Part shown: piece by piece, positions 21,948 through 32,353 of the stretch
Layout of the letters: every line of letters starts with the position of its first letter
Position numbering within the stretch: the stretch's first letter is position 1
NCBI GenBank assembly: GCA_003215775.1
Contig: QCJW01000012.1
Span: forward strand, 1-52,197
DNA from: Prochlorococcus sp. AG-409-G20
Lineage (GTDB): Bacteria; Cyanobacteriota; Cyanobacteriia; PCC-6307; Cyanobiaceae
DNA length: 52,197 nt
Direction: 5' to 3'
The notes under the pieces: model-generated
The model's database searches: none
What the model was told of the DNA's origin: nothing
What the model saw: only the letters and a program-made list of their open reading frames with translations
Program-made: the position numbers and the translations under genes

Positions 21948-24905
21948 ATGGCTGAGAATCAAGAAAAGCCAATATTACTTCTGGTAGATGGTCATTCTTT
22001 GGCTTTTAGGAGTTTTTATGCCTTTGCAAAGGGAGGGGAAGGAGGTCTTTCTACAAAAGATGGACTTCCAACGAGTGTAACTTTTGGTTTCCTAAAGGCA
22101 CTGTTGGAAAATTGTAAAAAAATAAGCCCCCAAGGGGTTGCAATTGCTTTTGATACTCCTGAACCTACATTCAGGCATAAAGCGGACTCTAATTACAAGG
22201 CAAATCGAGATATTGCTCCAGATATTTTCTTTCAAGACTTAGAGCAACTTCAGCAAATTCTTCAATCTGACCTTAAGTTGCCTATCTGTAGTGCTCCAGG
22301 TTATGAAGCTGATGATGTTTTAGGGACACTTGCAAATACAGCATCAAGTGAAGGATGGATAGTTCGAATACTTTCTGGTGATCGTGATCTCTTTCAATTG
22401 GTAGACGATCAAAGAAATATTGCAGTTATGTATATGGGAGGAGGCCCGTATTCGAAAAGTAGTTCTCCTGTCCTGGTTGATGAGGCTGGAGTAGAGGCAA
22501 AGCTTGGGGTTCTGCCTGAAAAGGTTGTAGAGCTTAAGGCTCTCACTGGTGATAGTTCAGATAATATCCCTGGAGTAAGAGGAGTTGGTCCAAAAACCGC
22601 AATCAATCTTTTAAAAGAGAATGGGGATCTTGATGGTATTTATTTGGCGTTGGCCGAAGTTGAGTCAAGAGGAGAGAATGGATCCAAAGGATCTATTAAG
22701 GGAGCTTTAAAGAAAAAGCTTAGGAATGATCATGAAAGTGCTTATCTTTCAAGGTATTTAGCTGAGATTTTAGTTGAGGTGCCACTTCAGGAATCGCCAA
22801 AATTTAAATTGAATATGGTTGATAATGATGGCCTGAAAAATCGTCTTCTTTCTTTAGAGTTAAATAGCCTTGTTCGAGAGGTTCCTTCATTTGTTGCAAG
22901 CTTTTCAGAAGGAGGATTTTTCTCAAATAGCAATAAACTTGAAAAAGAAGTTGCTTCGGACTCTGTAATTAATGACTCATCTGAAAGCATAAAGTCTTCA
23001 GAAACTAATGATTTCCCTTTAATAGCTCCTCGGATTATCAGGAACACTTCTGATTTAGAGCAATTAATTCTGCTGCTAAATGAATGTCGAGATAAATCTA
23101 AGCCAGTAGCAATTGATACAGAGACAACTGACTTAAATCCTTTTAAAGCAGAATTGGTTGGTATTGGAATCTGTTGGGGTGCATCACTTGATGATATTGC
23201 CTATATACCAATAGGTCATATCTTAGAAGAAAAGATAGATGATATCTATGATCAAAGTCAGTTATCGATTCAAGTAGTAGTTGACTCTCTTTCGCATTGG
23301 TTGGCGAGTGAATTGCATCCTAAAACTTTGCAGAATGCTAAATATGATCGCCTGATTTTTCTGCGACATGGCCTTGAGCTTGGCGGAGTTATAATTGATA
23401 CCCTGTTAGCAGATTATTTGCGTGATTCCAATGCCAAGCATGGTTTAGATGTTATTGCAAAAAGAGAATTTGGCTTTACGCCTACTAATTTTAGTGATCT
23501 TGTTAAGAGAGGACAGACTTTTGCAAATGTAGATATAAAACAGGCATCTCTTTATTGTGGAATGGATGTCTTCTTGACAAGGAGACTTGCTTTGAGATTG
23601 CGTACCCAGCTTAAAGAAATGGGAAATGAATTAATCACTATTTTAGAGGAAATAGAGCAACCCTTGGAGCCAATTTTAGCAGAAATGGAATCTACTGGAA
23701 TTCGTATAGATATTCCATACTTAAAGAAACTTTCTGGTGAGCTTTCTGTAAAGCTTAATGATCTTGAAGAGCAGGCTTATAAGTTAGCTGGATCTGAATT
23801 TAATCTTGCTTCACCAAAGCAACTAGGAATATTGTTATTTGAGACATTAGGTCTTGATCGTAAGAAATCAAGACGAACTAAAACTGGTTGGAGCACTGAT
23901 GCAAATGTTTTAGAAAGACTTGAGAATGACCATAAACTTATCCCTCTGGTGATTGAACATAGAATTTTAACCAAGCTTCTTTCTACTTATGTAGATGCGC
24001 TTCCACAGTTGGTGGAAAAAGAAACTGGACGAGTACATACTGATTTTAATCAGGCAGTAACTGCTACTGGTCGTCTAAGCAGTAGTAATCCAAATTTGCA
24101 GAATATTCCTATTCGAACAGAGTTTAGTCGTCGTATTAGAAAAGCTTTTCTACCTCAAGCCAATTGGAAATTGATCAGTGCTGATTACTCACAGATTGAA
24201 CTCCGTATTCTTGCTCATATGTCGGGAGAGCAAGTCCTTCAAGATGCCTACCGTAATGGAGATGATGTACATGCTCTTACCGCACGATTGTTGCTTGAGA
24301 AAGATTCAGTTAATACTGACGAACGACGACTAGGAAAGACTATTAACTTTGGAGTTGTTTATGGCATGGGGGCACAGCGCTTTGCTCGTTCGACTGGAGT
24401 TACTTTGATAGAGGCGAAAGATTTCTTGGCACGTTTCAGGAAGAGATATCCAAAGGTTTTTTCGTTTTTAGAAATGCAAGAGAGATTGGCACTTGCTCAA
24501 GGTTATGTTCAAACGATTTCAGGTAGACGTCGCTACTTTAAATTTGATCCAAATGGGTTAGGACGATTGTTTGGGAAGGATCCAAATAAAATTGACCTTG
24601 CTGTTGCACGAAGAGGTGGGTTAGAAGCTCAACAGCTAAGAGCAGCAGCGAATGCTCCAATCCAAGGTTCAAGCGCTGATATTATTAAAATAGCAATGGT
24701 GAAGTTGCACAAAAAACTGAAAGAATCAGCTCTGCCTGCAAGGTTACTTTTACAGGTTCACGATGAACTTGTTTTAGAAGTTGATCCTGCTGTGTTGGAT
24801 GAGGTTAAATTGATTGTTGTGAAGACTATGGAACAAGCAATTAGATTAAATGTTCCTTTAGTAGTAGAGACTGGTGTGGGAATGAATTGGATGGAGGCTA
24901 AATAG
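21948..24905 (+). CDS. polA: DNA polymerase I
   Basis: The product is 985 aa, a full three-domain enzyme. The 5'-3' exonuclease/flap domain (about 1-300) has LLVDGHSLAFRSF, GYEADDVLGT and LTGDSSDNIPGVRGVGPKTA. The 3'-5' exonuclease domain has an intact DTETTDLNPF near residue 390 and NAKYDR further on, so proofreading residues are kept. The polymerase domain has motif A (SADYSQIELRILAHMSG, about 745), motif B (RRLGKTINFGVVYGMG) and motif C (QVHDELVLEV, about 937). A low-complexity Ser/Glu-rich linker separates the first two domains. It fills gaps and removes RNA primers in replication and repair. Confidence 0.97.
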   Translation: MAENQEKPILLLVDGHSLAFRSFYAFAKGGEGGLSTKDGLPTSVTFGFLKALLENCKKISPQGVAIAFDTPEPTFRHKADSNYKANRDIAPDIFFQDLEQLQQILQSDLKLPICSAPGYEADDVLGTLANTASSEGWIVRILSGDRDLFQLVDDQRNIAVMYMGGGPYSKSSSPVLVDEAGVEAKLGVLPEKVVELKALTGDSSDNIPGVRGVGPKTAINLLKENGDLDGIYLALAEVESRGENGSKGSIKGALKKKLRNDHESAYLSRYLAEILVEVPLQESPKFKLNMVDNDGLKNRLLSLELNSLVREVPSFVASFSEGGFFSNSNKLEKEVASDSVINDSSESIKSSETNDFPLIAPRIIRNTSDLEQLILLLNECRDKSKPVAIDTETTDLNPFKAELVGIGICWGASLDDIAYIPIGHILEEKIDDIYDQSQLSIQVVVDSLSHWLASELHPKTLQNAKYDRLIFLRHGLELGGVIIDTLLADYLRDSNAKHGLDVIAKREFGFTPTNFSDLVKRGQTFANVDIKQASLYCGMDVFLTRRLALRLRTQLKEMGNELITILEEIEQPLEPILAEMESTGIRIDIPYLKKLSGELSVKLNDLEEQAYKLAGSEFNLASPKQLGILLFETLGLDRKKSRRTKTGWSTDANVLERLENDHKLIPLVIEHRILTKLLSTYVDALPQLVEKETGRVHTDFNQAVTATGRLSSSNPNLQNIPIRTEFSRRIRKAFLPQANWKLISADYSQIELRILAHMSGEQVLQDAYRNGDDVHALTARLLLEKDSVNTDERRLGKTINFGVVYGMGAQRFARSTGVTLIEAKDFLARFRKRYPKVFSFLEMQERLALAQGYVQTISGRRRYFKFDPNGLGRLFGKDPNKIDLAVARRGGLEAQQLRAAANAPIQGSSADIIKIAMVKLHKKLKESALPARLLLQVHDELVLEVDPAVLDEVKLIVVKTMEQAIRLNVPLVVETGVGMNWMEAK

Positions 24906-24953
24906 AGAAATGATTGCGATAGAACTAGGCTTATTAAATCTTTTCTAAGAACA

Positions 24954-26459
24954 GTGTCTTTGAAGCTGACAAATACCCTTACTAGGCGTATTGAACAATT
25001 TGTTCCCCTTGAGTCCAATAAGGTTCGTATTTACTGTTGTGGAGTTACTGTTTATGATTTTTGCCATCTTGGCCATGCTCGTAGTTATATAAATTGGGAT
25101 GTTCTTCGCCGTTATTTGATTTGGCAAGGTTATCAAGTTAAGTTTGTTCAAAATTTTACAGATATTGATGACAAGATTTTGAATCGAGCGGCTGAAGAAG
25201 GTTGCACGATGGAAGAAGTAAGTGAAAGAAATATCAAAGCTTTTCATGAGGACATGGATGCATTGGGAATTTTGCGACCAGACAGCATGCCAAGGGCTAC
25301 TAAGTGTCTGGATGGAATTCAGAACTTAGTTAAAGAACTTGTAGTTAATGGTTTTGCCTATTCCGTGGATGGAGATGTCTACTTTTCAGTTATGAAATGT
25401 AGAGACTATGGAAAGTTAAGTAGTCGTGATCTTGAAGAGCAGCAGAATAATGCTGATGGACGAGTTGGAGACCAAGAACACATAAGGAAAAACCATCCTT
25501 TTGATTTTGCTCTTTGGAAAGGTGCTAAGAATTTCGAACCAGGATTTGATTCTCCATGGGGTAAAGGCCGCCCAGGTTGGCATATTGAATGCTCTGCGAT
25601 GGTTCGTGAAGAGTTAGGAGATACTATTGATATTCATCTAGGTGGCGCTGATCTCATCTTCCCTCATCATGAAAATGAAATCGCGCAGTCAGAGATGGCT
25701 ACTGGTAAGACATTGTCTAGATATTGGTTGCATAACGGCATGGTGAATGTAGGAGGTCAGAAAATGAGTAAATCGCTTGGTAATTTCACAACTATTCGAG
25801 ATCTCCTTCTGAGTGGAATATCTCCTATGACATTACGCTTATTTGTTATGCAAGCACACTATCGTAAGCCAATAGACTTTTCTGATAAAGCTTTAAAAGC
25901 TGCTTCCTCCGGTTGGAATGGTCTTAATAGAGCTCTACAACTTGGGCTAATATTTCCTAGTCAATTAGGTTGGTCTGAATCATATGTCGATTATTCAGTA
26001 GTTATTAAATCCATAGAAGACTCTGTTACTGAGAAAACTAAAGACCAGTATCAACGATTTGTAGTCGCAATGGATGATGATCTGAATACTTCTGCGGCAT
26101 TGGCAGTCCTTTTTGAACTTGCAAGACCTTTGAGATCTTTGAGAAATAAAATAGAAAGAGGAGATAGGACTTTTGGGAAAGAAATTGATCTTGATGCACT
26201 TTATCTACGTTGGAAATTACTTGTTCAGCTAGCTGGTGTCCTTGGTATTAAACATGAATCTCTTGCAGATAATTCTCTTCAGGATCAAAAACTTGTCGAT
26301 AATGAATTTATAAATGAAGCAATTGCTTCACGTAGGGAAGCAAAACTGAGAAAGGATTTTGTTAAGGCTGATCAAATAAGAGAAGATTTAAAAGCTGCGG
26401 GGATTGAACTGATTGATAAACCAGATGGCATAACCGAATGGATATTCTTAAATTCTTAG
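24954..26459 (+). CDS. cysS: cysteinyl-tRNA synthetase
   Basis: The product is 501 aa from GTG at 24954. It is a class I synthetase with the HIGH-type motif CHLGHARSY near residue 37 and KMSKSLGN near residue 270. The zinc ligands ([26 protein letters not shown]) and the FTDIDDKIL block typical of CysS are present. It charges tRNA-Cys with cysteine in the cytoplasm. It follows polA by 48 bases on the same strand and may be co-transcribed. Length is slightly above bacterial norms because of a C-terminal helical extension. Confidence 0.97.
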   Translation: MSLKLTNTLTRRIEQFVPLESNKVRIYCCGVTVYDFCHLGHARSYINWDVLRRYLIWQGYQVKFVQNFTDIDDKILNRAAEEGCTMEEVSERNIKAFHEDMDALGILRPDSMPRATKCLDGIQNLVKELVVNGFAYSVDGDVYFSVMKCRDYGKLSSRDLEEQQNNADGRVGDQEHIRKNHPFDFALWKGAKNFEPGFDSPWGKGRPGWHIECSAMVREELGDTIDIHLGGADLIFPHHENEIAQSEMATGKTLSRYWLHNGMVNVGGQKMSKSLGNFTTIRDLLLSGISPMTLRLFVMQAHYRKPIDFSDKALKAASSGWNGLNRALQLGLIFPSQLGWSESYVDYSVVIKSIEDSVTEKTKDQYQRFVVAMDDDLNTSAALAVLFELARPLRSLRNKIERGDRTFGKEIDLDALYLRWKLLVQLAGVLGIKHESLADNSLQDQKLVDNEFINEAIASRREAKLRKDFVKADQIREDLKAAGIELIDKPDGITEWIFLNS

Positions 26460-26487
26460 AGTGGTAAGAATTATTATTTGAACTAAA

Positions 26488-27816
26488 TTATTGCCAATTA
26501 TTTATTGTTTCTTTAAAGACAAAAAGAAGGCCTATTGCAATTGAAGGAGTAGATACCCATTTTAATGTCCATAGTATGGTTCTTGCTTTTGTTTTGGATA
26601 TGCCTGACTCAAGTAAATCAGATTTGAAAAACTTTGGAGTGAACCAACCCATTAATAATGCCAACATTAATCCTGAAGTTATTAGGAGCATGTTCATTAA
26701 TGTATCTATCTGAACAAGGAAATTGACGTTTAAAGCTGACGGGATGCCAATTAGCGCAATTAATAATATTGAAATCCATACTGCTTTGTTTCTAGTCCAG
26801 CCAATGCAATCAATTAACGATGAGACTGGGACTTCAAGGAGAGAAATGGCTGATGTAATAGCCGCAATATAAACAAGAGCAAAAAAGATCACACTGACTA
26901 ACCATCCGGCCAAGCCAAGTGAAGGTAGAGCTAGTCCATGAGGAAGCGTAGAGAACAATGTTCCGACAGAACCTTCTCCCACTAAATCACCAAGTCCAAG
27001 TATTGCTACTAATGGGAAAGTTACGCAGCCAGCCATAAGTCCAACGGCAGTATCCATCGTGACTATCGCAACAGCTTCTCCAGGAATTGGACTTTTCTTT
27101 TCTAGATATATTGAGTATGCCAAAATTGCACCAATCCCAGTGCCTACTGAGAAAAATGCTTGCTTGAAAGCATTACTTATTGTCTGAAGATCAGTTAATT
27201 TGCTTGGATCCCATCCGAATAAGAAGGCATATCCTTCAGTTGCATTGGGTTGTGTGATCGCCCAAATAGCTAGACCTCCAAGCATTAAAAAAAGCAGTGG
27301 CATTCCAACTCGAGTTAGTCTTTCTATTCCTGATCGGATTCCAGCAGCGACAACTAAGCCTGTTAATGCAAGGCTAGATAGTTGTCCTGCCAAGGAGATG
27401 CTTCCTGAACTGATAGATGGGAAATAATTACTAGCAGCTTCTTTATCTAATGGAAGATTCCCTAGAAAAGCATTTGCAAGAGTTGTCCCTGCATAACCCA
27501 TAAGGACAACGTAATAGGAGAGTATGCCGATCGAGACTATAAGGAAAAGCCACCCTAGAGGAGCCCATTTTTCATTGCCTGCCTTTCTGGGTGCTAGAAA
27601 TGGAGAGTTACCTGTTGATCTTCCAAGAACCATTTCTGCTATTAATAAAGGTAGGCACACAAGTAAAACTATTAATAAATAGAGCAAGACAAATGCTCCT
27701 CCTCCTCCTTGTGAAGCTCTATAAGCAAACCCCCAAAGATTGCCAAGACCTACTGAACTACCAGCTGCAGCAAGCACAAATCCAAATTGCGATCGCCATT
27801 GTTCTTTGAGAGACAT
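26488..27816 (-). CDS. sodium-dependent transporter of the NSS (SNF) family
   Basis: The start is placed at ATG 27816 (MSLKEQWRSQFGFVLAAAGS) because AAGG lies six bases upstream; an earlier in-frame ATG at 27837 lacks a site. The 442-aa product has about 11-12 membrane spans. Span 1 carries the NSS signature GSSVGLGNLWGFAYRASQGGGG. The usual W-R-F-P is W-G-F-A here, so the external-gate arginine seen in LeuT is not in its normal place. The family moves amino acids or similar solutes inward with sodium. The substrate is unknown. It is divergent from dxr with a 93-base shared promoter gap. Confidence 0.9.
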   Translation of the reverse strand: MSLKEQWRSQFGFVLAAAGSSVGLGNLWGFAYRASQGGGGAFVLLYLLIVLLVCLPLLIAEMVLGRSTGNSPFLAPRKAGNEKWAPLGWLFLIVSIGILSYYVVLMGYAGTTLANAFLGNLPLDKEAASNYFPSISSGSISLAGQLSSLALTGLVVAAGIRSGIERLTRVGMPLLFLMLGGLAIWAITQPNATEGYAFLFGWDPSKLTDLQTISNAFKQAFFSVGTGIGAILAYSIYLEKKSPIPGEAVAIVTMDTAVGLMAGCVTFPLVAILGLGDLVGEGSVGTLFSTLPHGLALPSLGLAGWLVSVIFFALVYIAAITSAISLLEVPVSSLIDCIGWTRNKAVWISILLIALIGIPSALNVNFLVQIDTLMNMLLITSGLMLALLMGWFTPKFFKSDLLESGISKTKARTILWTLKWVSTPSIAIGLLFVFKETINNWQ

Positions 27817-27909
27817 TGGACACCTTTTAAAATTCAATTGTTATCTAAGTGATAACAATTACGAGATTAGTCCTCGCAATGGGAAACTGGTAGAAGATGC
27901 TCTAGTTGT

Positions 27910-29154
27910 GTGAAAGCTATTAGCGTGTTGGGGTCAACTGGCTCAATAGGCACACAGACTCTTGAGATTGTTGAGGAATTCCCTTCGCAGTTTAGGGTTG
28001 TTGGGCTGTCAGCTGGACGCAACCTTTCATTGTTGTCTGAACAGATCTCGAGGCATAAGCCAGAAGTGGTTGCATTGGCTGATGAATCTTTAATTCCTGA
28101 GCTTAAAGATAGATTGCGAGCTTTTGGCTTAGGTAAATCTGATGAAAATTGGCCTCAACTACTTGGCGGCAATGATGGGATAAATGCAGTTGCTTCTTGG
28201 AAAAACTCTGATCTTGTAGTAACTGGAATAGTGGGATGTGCTGGATTGCTTCCTACTCTTTCGGCTATTAGGGCAGGTAAAGATCTTGCATTGGCTAATA
28301 AAGAAACTCTAATTGCTGCAGGTCCTGTTGTATTGCCTGAATTGAAAAAGAGTGGGAGCAGATTACTTCCAGCAGATTCAGAACATTCTGCCATTTTTCA
28401 ATGTTTGCAAGGAACTCCATGGACTGACAATGCTCGCTTGTCGACTGGGGTGCCTACTCCAGGCCTACGCAGGATCCTTCTGACTGCATCAGGAGGTGCC
28501 TTTAGGGATTGGTCAATTGAGGATCTTGAACGTGCCACTGTTAAAGATGCTACTAGTCACCCTAATTGGAGTATGGGACGAAAAATAACAGTTGACTCGG
28601 CTACTCTTATGAATAAGGGATTAGAAGTTATAGAAGCTCATTATTTGTTTGGAATTGATTATGAAAACATAGAAATTGTTATTCATCCTCAAAGTATTAT
28701 CCATTCAATGGTTGAGTTGTCTGATACGTCTGTTCTGGCTCAATTAGGTTGGCCAGATATGAAATTACCGATCTTATATTGTATGAGTTGGCCAGTTCGA
28801 TTTGAAACACCTTGGCGGAGATTAAATCTTGCAGACATTGCACAATTGAATTTTCATGCACCTGATACGGATAAATACCCTTGTATGCAACTTGCATATG
28901 AGGCTGGTAAGAAAGGGGGAACTATGCCAGCAGTCTTGAATGCTTCTAATGAAGAGGCTGTCGCTCAGTTCTTAGATGAAAAAATACATTTTCTTGATAT
29001 CCCAAAGGTCATACATGATGCCTGTGATAGACATCAATCTGATTTAAACCTTCAGCCAAACCTTGAGGAAGTAATTTCTGTAGATAAATGGGCTAGGAAC
29101 GCAGTTAAGGAAAATGTTGAAAGAGGAGTCTTACGTATTTCATTAACAAATTAA
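27910..29154 (+). CDS. dxr: 1-deoxy-D-xylulose 5-phosphate reductoisomerase
   Basis: The product is 414 aa from GTG at 27910. The NADPH-binding start [13 protein letters not shown], the [12 protein letters not shown] block, the catalytic metal-binding [17 protein letters not shown] and [13 protein letters not shown] all match Dxr (IspC). The enzyme performs the first committed step of the MEP isoprenoid pathway, which supplies chlorophyll phytyl chains and carotenoids. The next gene begins two bases after its stop, so they form an operon. Confidence 0.96.
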   Translation: MKAISVLGSTGSIGTQTLEIVEEFPSQFRVVGLSAGRNLSLLSEQISRHKPEVVALADESLIPELKDRLRAFGLGKSDENWPQLLGGNDGINAVASWKNSDLVVTGIVGCAGLLPTLSAIRAGKDLALANKETLIAAGPVVLPELKKSGSRLLPADSEHSAIFQCLQGTPWTDNARLSTGVPTPGLRRILLTASGGAFRDWSIEDLERATVKDATSHPNWSMGRKITVDSATLMNKGLEVIEAHYLFGIDYENIEIVIHPQSIIHSMVELSDTSVLAQLGWPDMKLPILYCMSWPVRFETPWRRLNLADIAQLNFHAPDTDKYPCMQLAYEAGKKGGTMPAVLNASNEEAVAQFLDEKIHFLDIPKVIHDACDRHQSDLNLQPNLEEVISVDKWARNAVKENVERGVLRISLTN

Positions 29155-29156
29155 TA

Positions 29157-29498
29157 ATGGATCAGAAAATTTCACATCATCTTTTGTTGTGTGCGATGTC
29201 GACAACAGGAGCTTGCTGTGATTATTCTTTAGGTCTTGAGACATGGAAAAGATTAAAGGGAATAGTAAAAGAACTAGGCCTTGAAGATTCCGGTCGACCT
29301 GAAGGAATTGTTTTGCGAAGCAAGGTAGATTGCTTACGTATTTGTAAAGAAGGTCCTATCCTATTGATATGGCCAGAGGGAATTTGGTATAAGAAAGTAA
29401 CACCTAAACGTGTTGAGAGAATAGTATATGAACATGTTTTAAGGGGTAAACCCTGTCGAGATTGGATTATTAGAACGACACCACAAGCGTTTATTTAA
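29157..29498 (+). CDS. [2Fe-2S] thioredoxin-like ferredoxin protein
   Basis: The product is 113 aa. Four family-type cysteines are seen: LLCAM and the ACC pair near the N-terminus, and VDCLRICKEGP in the second half, which fits the thioredoxin-fold [2Fe-2S] ferredoxin-like proteins found in cyanobacteria. LIWPEGIWYKKVTPKRVERIV is the usual C-terminal pattern. The electron partner is unknown. It is two bases downstream of dxr, which hints at a link to the iron-sulfur-dependent MEP pathway, though this is only positional. It converges with the next gene, and the two stop codons overlap by two bases. Confidence 0.85.
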   Translation: MDQKISHHLLLCAMSTTGACCDYSLGLETWKRLKGIVKELGLEDSGRPEGIVLRSKVDCLRICKEGPILLIWPEGIWYKKVTPKRVERIVYEHVLRGKPCRDWIIRTTPQAFI

Positions 29499-30631
29499 CT
29501 ATTCAACTTGGAGCTTAATTTTGTCAACCACTTATTTACTAGCTGATCACCCCAACATCCGTGTTTCCCATGAAATCCATTGTGGCCTCCATGTTTAGTT
29601 AGTACCACCTCAAGAGAAGATCTTTTGCTTTCATGGGAATTTAAAGCTAATACTTCAGCGGCATGATAAGGAACCCATGGATCATCATAAGCTTGAAGTA
29701 TTAATGTTGGAGGAAACTTGTCTTTGTTGTCCAGTAAAGGGAATATTGGAGATGCATTCCGATAGTATTCATCTACATTCTTATAGCCCCATCTTGGTGC
29801 TGTGATTGCAGTATCAAATTGTCGGATAGTTTGTATTCGGTCTTTATTTAATGAAGATCCTATAATCGCAATTTTCTCTGATGAGCTTAAGCTTATTGGA
29901 TCATCAAGAGTTTGTTTGACAAGCCTTTGAAGGATCCATTTTTGGTAAAGTTTGTTTCTAGGACGCTGAATTGATGAGCTGCAGGCAATTAAGTCAAGGG
30001 GGCTGCTTGTACATATAAGACCGTCCAAAAGATAATCCCTTGAAAATAAATTATTATTTCTTATTCCCAATGAATAGTTTAATAAAATTGTCCCACCTAA
30101 TGATATTCCTACTCCAAATAAGGGGATTTTTTTATTCGTAGAATTTCTGTAAACTCCCAATTCTTTTGATATTTCTCTTGCCTTTTTTATTACCGGAAAG
30201 ATGTCACTATTGCAGTTGGCGGCGTATGTACCTGGAGCTAGACTCCTTCCTGGTTTGGCGCCTCTTAGATTTAATCTTAAAATAGCAAATCCAGATTTTA
30301 GAAGACTTATCCCCATCCTTCTTAAGCCTTGTCTGCTGCTAGAACCTCCTAAGCCATGAATTAATAGTACTAAACCTTTTGGATAAGGGTATTGTTTTTT
30401 TGAAGGTCTATCTAATAGGGCTAATAATTCTCCTTTCTGCAGAGATCCTGGTTCGTTAGATGGGACTTTGATGGTATAAATTTCTGCAGATTCTGAAGGT
30501 AGACTTTCAGAACGTAAACTATCTCTGAGAGTCTGTAAATCTCCACCAATCCAAGGTAGTCGTTGTTTGAACTCATTCATCCCAAGATCTATAGCAGAAG
30601 ATAGAAAATTATTATCCTGGATTTCCAACAC
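29495..30631 (-). CDS. YheT-family alpha/beta hydrolase
   Basis: The product is 378 aa from ATG at 30631; ATG at 30580 is possible but would drop conserved-looking residues. LPWIGGDLQTLRDSL near the start is typical of the family. LIHGLGGSSSRQ is the oxyanion-hole segment, LRLNLRGAKPGRS the following loop, and GISLGG the nucleophile elbow with the catalytic serine. DDPWVP and a C-terminal KHGGHNGF supply the Asp and His. The substrate is not known for most members. It overlaps the 3' end of pntB by 20 bases, so it belongs to the transhydrogenase operon at least transcriptionally. Confidence 0.88.
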   Translation of the reverse strand: MLEIQDNNFLSSAIDLGMNEFKQRLPWIGGDLQTLRDSLRSESLPSESAEIYTIKVPSNEPGSLQKGELLALLDRPSKKQYPYPKGLVLLIHGLGGSSSRQGLRRMGISLLKSGFAILRLNLRGAKPGRSLAPGTYAANCNSDIFPVIKKAREISKELGVYRNSTNKKIPLFGVGISLGGTILLNYSLGIRNNNLFSRDYLLDGLICTSSPLDLIACSSSIQRPRNKLYQKWILQRLVKQTLDDPISLSSSEKIAIIGSSLNKDRIQTIRQFDTAITAPRWGYKNVDEYYRNASPIFPLLDNKDKFPPTLILQAYDDPWVPYHAAEVLALNSHESKRSSLEVVLTKHGGHNGFHGKHGCWGDQLVNKWLTKLSSKLNS

Positions 30632-32048
30632 CTAATTCTTTAAGTTCAACTAATAAATCTGTTAAAACTTTCTTTGCGTCTCCAAATATCATGGATGTAT
30701 TTGCTAATTCAAATAGATCATTTTTGATTCCTGAATAACCTGCACTCATTCCTCTTTTGATCACGAAAACAGTTCTTGCTTCCTGTACGTCTAGAACTGG
30801 CATTCCATAAAGTGGTGACATCGGGTCTTTTTTTGCTTGAGGGTTAACTACATCATTTGCTCCAAGTACAAGAACTACATCTGTTGCTGGAAATTCTGGA
30901 TTAATAATATCCATTTCTTTTAATTGTTCATATGGAACATCAGCTTCGGCAAGTAGGACATTCATGTGTCCGGGCATTCGACCAGCTACTGGATGAATGG
31001 CATAGGTAACTTCTATGCCATTTGCTTCAAGTGTTCTAGTTACTTCTCTAAGAGTATGTTGTGCTTGAGCTACGGCTAGTCCATAACCAGGAACAATAAC
31101 AACACGTTCTGAAGATTCAAGTGTTAATGCACATTCTTCAGGGCTACAACTAGTAATATTTTGATATTCACTACCGCCGCTTGATTGTGCAACACTTGTT
31201 GAGATAGCACCACCAAACAAGACTGAAATTAATGATCTATTCATCCCTTTACACATTACTTGTGTGAGTATTAGTCCAGCAGCTCCAACCATCGCGCCTG
31301 CAACTATTAACAATTGACTATTTATTACAAAGCCTGCAGCAGCAGCTGCTACTCCTGAATAGCTATTTAGTAATGAGATAACTACTGGCATATCTGCTCC
31401 ACCAATAGGTAATGTCACGCCAATTCCTAATAAGCTTGAAGTGATTACAAGTAACCAAAGGCCATTTATTTCTCCTTGAAATAATTGAGTTGCTGCTATT
31501 AGGGAAATTACAGCAAAAGCAATATTTAGAGCATGTCTTGATTTGTTTTGTATCCAGGGTGGTGTAGATAGCCATCCCTGAAGTTTTGCCATCGCAATGA
31601 TAGATCCACTAAAAGTTATAGCTCCTACGAAGACAGATGTAATTATTGAAATCAGTCCTATTAATCCAACGCTTAAAGGAGCTTGTGTGTCGTTGAGAGG
31701 ATAAAGAGTTACTCCTATAGCAACTAGCAAAGATGACATCCCTCCGCAACCATTGAAAAGTGCAACCGTTTCTGGCATAGCGGTCATTGGGACTTTTTGG
31801 GCAGTCAAAATTCCCAAAGAACTTCCTATTATCAAGCCAAAGATTATCCAAATCCAAGCATTTAGAGATATCCCTGATGTGGTGAGAGCATTAACTAGTA
31901 CTCCTATTACAGCTAGGCCCATTGCTATTGCTGCAAGCCTATTTGCTGATCTGGCAGATCTAACCTTAGAAAGACCTTTGATTCCAAGTGCAAGTAGTAG
32001 AACTGCAAGGAGATCAATTAAGTATTTGAGAATCTCAGCGTTAGCCAT
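30612..32048 (-). CDS. pntB: proton-translocating NAD(P) transhydrogenase, subunit beta
   Basis: The product is 478 aa. Eight to nine membrane spans fill the first ~280 residues. The NADP(H)-binding domain III follows, with VIVPGYGLAVAQAQH, the HPVAGRMPGHMNVLLAEADVPYE block and LVLGANDVVNPQA. With PntA it couples hydride transfer from NADH to NADP+ to proton flow across the membrane. The pnt genes run pntA1-pntA2-pntB with one-base start-stop overlaps, showing tight translational coupling. Confidence 0.96.
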   Translation of the reverse strand: MANAEILKYLIDLLAVLLLALGIKGLSKVRSARSANRLAAIAMGLAVIGVLVNALTTSGISLNAWIWIIFGLIIGSSLGILTAQKVPMTAMPETVALFNGCGGMSSLLVAIGVTLYPLNDTQAPLSVGLIGLISIITSVFVGAITFSGSIIAMAKLQGWLSTPPWIQNKSRHALNIAFAVISLIAATQLFQGEINGLWLLVITSSLLGIGVTLPIGGADMPVVISLLNSYSGVAAAAAGFVINSQLLIVAGAMVGAAGLILTQVMCKGMNRSLISVLFGGAISTSVAQSSGGSEYQNITSCSPEECALTLESSERVVIVPGYGLAVAQAQHTLREVTRTLEANGIEVTYAIHPVAGRMPGHMNVLLAEADVPYEQLKEMDIINPEFPATDVVLVLGANDVVNPQAKKDPMSPLYGMPVLDVQEARTVFVIKRGMSAGYSGIKNDLFELANTSMIFGDAKKVLTDLLVELKELGVGNPG

Positions 32049-32353
32049 TAGGAATTCTTTTGACGGCGATTGGATTTGCGGCTGAACATAGCCAGCATTC
32101 GATCAGTAACAAAAAATCCTCCAATTACATTAAACAAAGCAAACCCCAGTGAAATCGATCCAATTATTAATAATGGAACATTGTCGTTAGCTTTAGTTAT
32201 CAGTGTTAGAGCTGCAAGCATAGTTATTCCTGAAATTGCATTTGCCCCGCTCATTAAAGGAGTATGCAATGTTGGTGGAACTTTGCCTATTAATTCAAGT
32301 CCTAAAAGACTTCCTAAAAGCAGTACCCAAAGAGCTTCACTTGGAAATGGCAT
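32048..32353 (-). CDS. pntA2: NAD(P) transhydrogenase alpha subunit, membrane part (PntA2)
   Basis: The product is 101 aa with three hydrophobic spans (LWVLLLGSLLGLELIG, MSGANAISGITMLAAL, LLIIGSISLGFALFNVIGGFFVTDRML). This is the separate membrane part of the alpha subunit, as found in cyanobacteria and some other bacteria in place of a single PntA. HTPLMSGANAISG is the family core. Start and stop overlap those of its neighbours by one base. Confidence 0.95.
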   Translation of the reverse strand: MPFPSEALWVLLLGSLLGLELIGKVPPTLHTPLMSGANAISGITMLAALTLITKANDNVPLLIIGSISLGFALFNVIGGFFVTDRMLAMFSRKSNRRQKNS